Positions 60,617 through 64,000 of a stretch of 64,000 bases of DNA are shown piece by piece. The position numbers and the translations under genes are program-made. How positions within the stretch are numbered: position 1 is the first letter of the stretch; every line of letters starts with the position of its first letter. A model generated the notes under the pieces. It had not been told where the DNA came from. It saw only the letters and a list, made by a program, of their open reading frames with translations, and ran no database searches. Source of the stretch: CAWIJK01 sp963836375 (GTDB lineage: Bacteria > Actinomycetota > Acidimicrobiia > Acidimicrobiales > RAAP-2); assembly GCA_963836375.1 (NCBI GenBank), contig CAWIJK010000004.1:434001-498000 (forward strand). Reading direction: 5' to 3'.

Positions 60617-60729
60617 GGGGCGGCCGGGCCCACCGGGGCCACCCCCGGGGGCGGCGGGCTTGAAATCACGACCCGGGGAGATCAAGCTGCGCGTGCGGTG
60701 TGGTGTGGTCCGACGACCGAGGAGCCGGC

Positions 60730-61653
60730 ATGACGAGTGATTCCCTCTGGCCCCCCTTGCCGGTCGCCGAGTGGCGGGAGACCCGGGACACCCTGCAGTT
60801 GTGGACCCAGATCGTCGGCAAGGTACGGATGGTCAACGAGGCGCCGTTGAGCCACTGGTGGAATGTGCCGCTCTACGTCACCGCCAGCGGCCTGACCACC
60901 TCGCTCATCCCCCACCCGAGCGGGGTGGGCTTCCAGATCGACTTCGACCTGCGGGCCAGCCAGTTGCACGTCGTCACCAGCACGGGGGTCCGACGCTCCC
61001 TCCCGCTCGGGGCCGGCCCGGTCGCCGGGTTCTACAACGACGTCATGGGGCTGCTGGACGACCTGGGGCTCTCCACGGGGATCTGGCCGATGCCGGTCGA
61101 GATCGAAGGGGCGATCCCGTTTCCCGAGGACCGTCTCCACTGCGCCTACGACCCCGGCCAGGCCCGGGACTTCTGGTTGGCCCTGGTGCAGATCGAGCGG
61201 GTCTTCCAGCGGTTCCGCTCCCGCTTCGTCGGCAAGACCAGCCCGGTGCACCTCTTCTGGGGGGCGCTCGACCTGGCGACCACCCGCTTCTCGGGGCGGC
61301 CCGCGCCCCCCTACCCCGGCACGCCCCCGAACTGTGGGCCACAGGTCATGCTCGAGGCGTACTCGCACGAGGTCAGCAGCTGCGGCTACTGGCCCGGCGG
61401 TGACGACGAGGGGGTCTTCTACTCCTACGCCTATCCCGAACCGGCCGGCTTCCGTGACGCGCCGGTGGAGCCTCCGGAGGCCTCCTACAGCGGCGACCTC
61501 GGGGAATTCGTGCTGCCCTACCGGGTCGTCCGCTCGTCCGCCGACCCGGACCGGGTCCTCTTGGGCTTCTTGCAGCGCACGTACGAGGCGGCGGCGGTCG
61601 CGGCGAGCTGGGACCGCGGCGCGCTCGAACGGCCGTCGTTCCCCGACCCCTGA
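60730..61653 (+). CDS. DUF5996 family protein
   Basis: A 307-residue soluble protein with the DUF5996 pattern: WRETRDTLQLWTQIVGKVRM at the N-terminus, SHWWNVPLYVT, HLFWGALDLATTRFSGR near the middle and HEVSSCGYWPGG. Function is unknown. GGAG precedes the ATG at 60730; an earlier GTG in frame at 60700 has no ribosome site. Confidence 0.85.
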   Translation: MTSDSLWPPLPVAEWRETRDTLQLWTQIVGKVRMVNEAPLSHWWNVPLYVTASGLTTSLIPHPSGVGFQIDFDLRASQLHVVTSTGVRRSLPLGAGPVAGFYNDVMGLLDDLGLSTGIWPMPVEIEGAIPFPEDRLHCAYDPGQARDFWLALVQIERVFQRFRSRFVGKTSPVHLFWGALDLATTRFSGRPAPPYPGTPPNCGPQVMLEAYSHEVSSCGYWPGGDDEGVFYSYAYPEPAGFRDAPVEPPEASYSGDLGEFVLPYRVVRSSADPDRVLLGFLQRTYEAAAVAASWDRGALERPSFPDP

Positions 61654-61665
61654 CCGGGCCCGGTC
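61652..61665. terminator. Palindromic hairpin at the DUF5996/methyltransferase boundary
   Basis: GACCGGGCCCGGTC, a perfect 14-base palindrome overlapping the DUF5996 stop codon; a wider CTGACC/GGTCAG pair surrounds it. Confidence 0.45.
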
Positions 61666-61685
61666 CGTCCGGGGTCAGACCGGCG

Positions 61686-62579
61686 CTAGACGGTCTTGTG
61701 CAGTACCGACGAGATGAAACGGAACGGCCGGTTGTTGTCGTCGCCGACGAGGTCGGTCGACTGGAACCGGAACCGGTCCGAGAAGACCTCCCGGAGCTCG
61801 CCGGTGGTGAAGCCCGCCCCCATCTGGACCAGGGTCCCCGAGACGAAGCCGAGGAGCATCCCCACGAAGCCGAACGCGCAGTCGACGAGCACGGTCGGGC
61901 GGGCCGACACGTGGTGGCAGATGAGGTGGAACCACCCGTCGGGCACCAACCGTTCGGCCACCAGGGTCTTGTAGTCCTCGAGTTGGAAGACCTGGAGGTG
62001 ATGGAACATGCCCCGGTCGAACACGAAGTCGAACAGCTCGTCGCCCACGTCGACCGCGAAGATGTCCCCCTCGACGAAGGCGATGTGCACGCCGGCGGCC
62101 TGTGCCTTCTCCCGGGCCATGGCCAAGGCGGTGGGCGAGACGTCCACCGCGGTCACCTGGCAGCCCCTCGTGGCCATGAACACCGCGTTCACCCCGTCCC
62201 CGCAGCCCAACTCGAGCACCCGTCGGGGTGCGAACCCCGGCTGGTCGAAGAGGTCCACCAGGGCCCGCACCGGACGACCGCTCTCCCACTCGAGCATCCC
62301 CACGAGCCCCCGGCGACGCGGGACGTAGGCGGCCTCCCACTTGGTGGCCTTCTCCTCGAGGAGGGCCAGCAGCGGGCCGGCGGCCGTTGTGGCCAAGGCC
62401 TGCTGGTGGAACGCGTGCAGTTCTCTGGCCGTGACCGCTCGTGCCTCACGGTCCCCGAACGTGGCGGCGAGCGCCTCGAGATAGGGGGCGGCCAGCGTGA
62501 TGCGCTCGACCGAGTTCTCCCGGCCGTAGTCGACGAGCTGGCTCACCAGGTCGGCGGTCGTCATGGACCGGGCCGTCAC
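61686..62579 (-). CDS. SAM-dependent methyltransferase coupled to a JmjC oxygenase
   Basis: A 297-residue class I methyltransferase with an extra N-terminal helical region of about 90 residues. Motif I is VLELGCGDGVN (about residues 121-131), motif II VTAVDVSP, and motif IV FVFDRGMFHHLQVF. A hydrophobic block (CAFGFVGMLLGFVSGTLV) sits near the C-terminus. The GTG at 62579 overlaps the JmjC stop as GTGA; ATG 62564 is an alternative. Likely substrates are peptides, proteins or a lipid, shared with the upstream oxygenase. Confidence 0.85.
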   Translation of the reverse strand: MTARSMTTADLVSQLVDYGRENSVERITLAAPYLEALAATFGDREARAVTARELHAFHQQALATTAAGPLLALLEEKATKWEAAYVPRRRGLVGMLEWESGRPVRALVDLFDQPGFAPRRVLELGCGDGVNAVFMATRGCQVTAVDVSPTALAMAREKAQAAGVHIAFVEGDIFAVDVGDELFDFVFDRGMFHHLQVFQLEDYKTLVAERLVPDGWFHLICHHVSARPTVLVDCAFGFVGMLLGFVSGTLVQMGAGFTTGELREVFSDRFRFQSTDLVGDDNNRPFRFISSVLHKTV

Positions 62580-63871
62580 CAGCGCGCACCCGGTGTGCCG
62601 AGGTAGGCGATCAACTGGGCCGCTTCGCCCTTCGTCAGCTCGCCGACGTCACCCTTGCCCGACCGGTTGAAGACCACGGCCCGCTCGGTCTCGATCGAGT
62701 AGCCGGCTCTGTCGATGCCGGCGCCGATGATGTCGCGCTGGCGGGGGGTGATCGCCCCGACCGGGCGGCTCTTTTGGATCAGCGCCGGATCGGCGTACTT
62801 GAGCCCGCCCCTCATATCGTTGCTGGCCACGATCCTGGCCACCTGCTCCTCCTCGCGATCGGGTGGGCACAGGCTCTCGGCGCAGGCCTCGGGACACAGC
62901 GTTGCGCACAGGTCCCTGAACAGGGCCCGCACCTCTCTGACCTTCTCGGACACGTCGGGGACGGGCTTGACGTAGGCCGTCTTGACCTGCTCGACGACCG
63001 GCTCGAGGGCGGCCAGGGCCTCGTCGGGCCCGACCAGCTTGGAGGCCACGTTCTGGATGTAGGGATCCCGGTGGAAGTTGTCGAGCGACAGGAACCGCCC
63101 GTACCGGGTGCGACCGAAGCGCAGGCCGAGCGACATCGCATCGTCGAGGTACTCGAGGTGGTGCCACATCAGCATCGGGATGTAGAGGGTCTCACCGGGT
63201 TCGAGGACGGTGTGGTAGCCGTCGGCGGCATCGACCAGGGCCAGCTTCTCGTCGAGGCTCATGTCCTCGAGGTTGACACCGGCCAACGACGGTCTGGTGA
63301 AAGGCCCGTCGAGGGTGCGCAGGTGCACGGCGGCGGCCGGTTGGAACAGGATGACGCGCTTGGAACCGTAGACCTGGTGGAGGAGGACCTGGCGCTGGTC
63401 GCCGTCGTAGTGCAGGTGGGCCACGTTGCCTTCGTTGGCCACGAAGATGTTCGTCGCCAGGTCGAAGTCGCCGTACTTCCTCGGGAGGTCGAAGATCTCG
63501 GGTCCCGGGCCGACCGTCGACGTGCAGATGGGCGGGAGCCGGTAGGTCGCCAGCACGCGGGCCGGGGTCTCGTACTCGGTGCAGCAGAGCCTCGTCGAGC
63601 GGTTCGACCGCGAGAAGTCCGCGTACTCACCCAGTGACATCGAGACCGCATCGGCCGGCCGGTCCCGGCCCTCGGCGCTGGCGTACTCCTCTTGGAGGTC
63701 CAAGGTGGTGGTGCCCCAGGCGGCCACGGCCCCCTCGATGGTGTCGATCGTCGCCAGCTCCTGTCCGGCGAACAGGTCCGTGATGACCACGGGTTGTCGC
63801 CCGAAGACGTGGGTCTGGACGAATCGCGCCGGATCCGGCATCGCGGTCCGCGGGATGTCCCTCGCCGTCAC
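62576..63871 (-). CDS. JmjC-domain Fe(II)/2-oxoglutarate-type oxygenase
   Basis: A 431-residue cupin-like JmjC protein. The iron triad is His154-x-Asp156 (HLHYDGD) and His237 or His238 (MLMWHHLE); Lys171 (SKRVILF) is placed to bind 2-oxoglutarate. Bacterial JmjC enzymes hydroxylate protein or peptide side chains. Residues about 300-400 form a second domain with a Cys-rich stretch (LCATLCPEACAESLCPP) of unknown role. Start is the GTG at 63871, 5 bases after a 20-codon reading frame. Confidence 0.88.
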   Translation of the reverse strand: MTARDIPRTAMPDPARFVQTHVFGRQPVVITDLFAGQELATIDTIEGAVAAWGTTTLDLQEEYASAEGRDRPADAVSMSLGEYADFSRSNRSTRLCCTEYETPARVLATYRLPPICTSTVGPGPEIFDLPRKYGDFDLATNIFVANEGNVAHLHYDGDQRQVLLHQVYGSKRVILFQPAAAVHLRTLDGPFTRPSLAGVNLEDMSLDEKLALVDAADGYHTVLEPGETLYIPMLMWHHLEYLDDAMSLGLRFGRTRYGRFLSLDNFHRDPYIQNVASKLVGPDEALAALEPVVEQVKTAYVKPVPDVSEKVREVRALFRDLCATLCPEACAESLCPPDREEEQVARIVASNDMRGGLKYADPALIQKSRPVGAITPRQRDIIGAGIDRAGYSIETERAVVFNRSGKGDVGELTKGEAAQLIAYLGTPGARW

Positions 63872-63876
63872 GGCGC

Positions 63877-63939
63877 TCAGGCCGCCCGAATCCCGCTGTC
63901 CGGGGGTCGACCCGTGCGGCGACGCGACTCGTCGGGCAT
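63877..63939 (-). CDS. 20-residue upstream reading frame, possible leader peptide
   Basis: A short frame reading MPDESRRRTGRPPDSGIRAA, ending 5 bases before the JmjC start codon. The TAGGGT 6 bases upstream of its ATG places the likely transcription start at this ATG. It may couple translation into the JmjC gene or may be a chance frame. Confidence 0.4.
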   Translation of the reverse strand: MPDESRRRTGRPPDSGIRAA

Positions 63940-63945
63940 CGTCGA

Positions 63946-63951
63946 ACCCTA
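63946..63951 (-). promoter_or_regulatory. -10 element upstream of the JmjC operon
   Basis: Minus-strand TAGGGT ends 6 bases before the ATG of the 20-codon frame, exactly the spacing expected if transcription starts at that codon. Confidence 0.5.
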
Positions 63952-63956
63952 CCTGT

Positions 63957-63975
63957 GACCCCCCGCTCGGGGGTC
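63957..63975. terminator. GC hairpin at the right edge
   Basis: GACCCCC, five-base loop, GGGGGTC: a perfect 7-base stem. It could end a gene lying beyond the window or insulate the JmjC promoter. Confidence 0.4.
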
Positions 63976-64000
63976 CTGCGTCCCGGTCGGCACACGGTCG

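Overview
The window is gene-dense, very GC-rich bacterial chromosome with GTG starts, frequent 4-base GTGA/ATGA stop-start overlaps and actinobacterial families (DUF1707, PspC, DUF2510, WS/DGAT, MDMPI-type DinB, SigF with STAS and anti-sigma partners). System I cytochrome c maturation, a LivK-like uptake system with fused permeases and a DUF35/thiolase pair fit a deep-branching actinobacterium; I would guess Acidimicrobiia. That placement is inference from gene content. I see no rRNA, tRNA, CRISPR array, transposase or phage gene. No gap between genes exceeds about 255 bases.

Layout. 1-3573 (minus): cytochrome c biogenesis operon ccdA-ccmA-ccmB-ccmC-ccmD-ccmE, running off the left edge. 3627-7747: GDP-mannose dehydratase, glycosyltransferase, TetR regulator, DinB-like protein, low-molecular-weight phosphatase. 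7744-11927: a large MprF-like membrane protein and an acyl-CoA dehydrogenase, each split by one base. 12161-16660: cold shock protein, cysS (also split by one base) and divergent valS. 16701-19616: a PspC-domain histidine kinase with its response regulator, and divergent small PspC and DUF1707 proteins. 19807-25817: aldo/keto reductase and a branched-chain-amino-acid-type ABC transporter. 26016-29577: esterase, wax ester/triacylglycerol synthase and VOC protein, a lipid island. 29740-34171: a stress-sigma module (ATPase, Rho-N-like small protein, STAS antagonist, RsbW/UsfX-like anti-sigma, SigF, acidic protein) and a LigD-like DNA ligase. 34225-43663: catabolic and lipid genes (amidohydrolase, DUF35, thiolase, methyltransferase, SDR, P450), a TTC38-like TPR protein, a histone-H1-like protein and an acyltransferase. 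44572-53308: ArdC-like zincin, SIS isomerase, GH38 alpha-mannosidase and a carbohydrate ABC importer. 53433-58385: lipoproteins, isochorismatase-like protein, TetR and an ABC exporter. 58402-63939: TerB/Coq4-like protein, AhpD-like protein, DUF5996 protein, and a coupled JmjC oxygenase-methyltransferase pair.

Four features run through the window. (1) At least a dozen genes have a TAnnnT hexamer ending 6-9 bases before the start codon, the signature of leaderless transcripts; a near-symmetric copy sits in the 21-base gap between cysS and valS. (2) Most convergent gene pairs are separated by a compact GC hairpin, often overlapping the stop codons. (3) Three conserved genes are each broken by a single base, which I read mainly as consensus errors. 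(4) Short tandem repeats sit just upstream of two genes.
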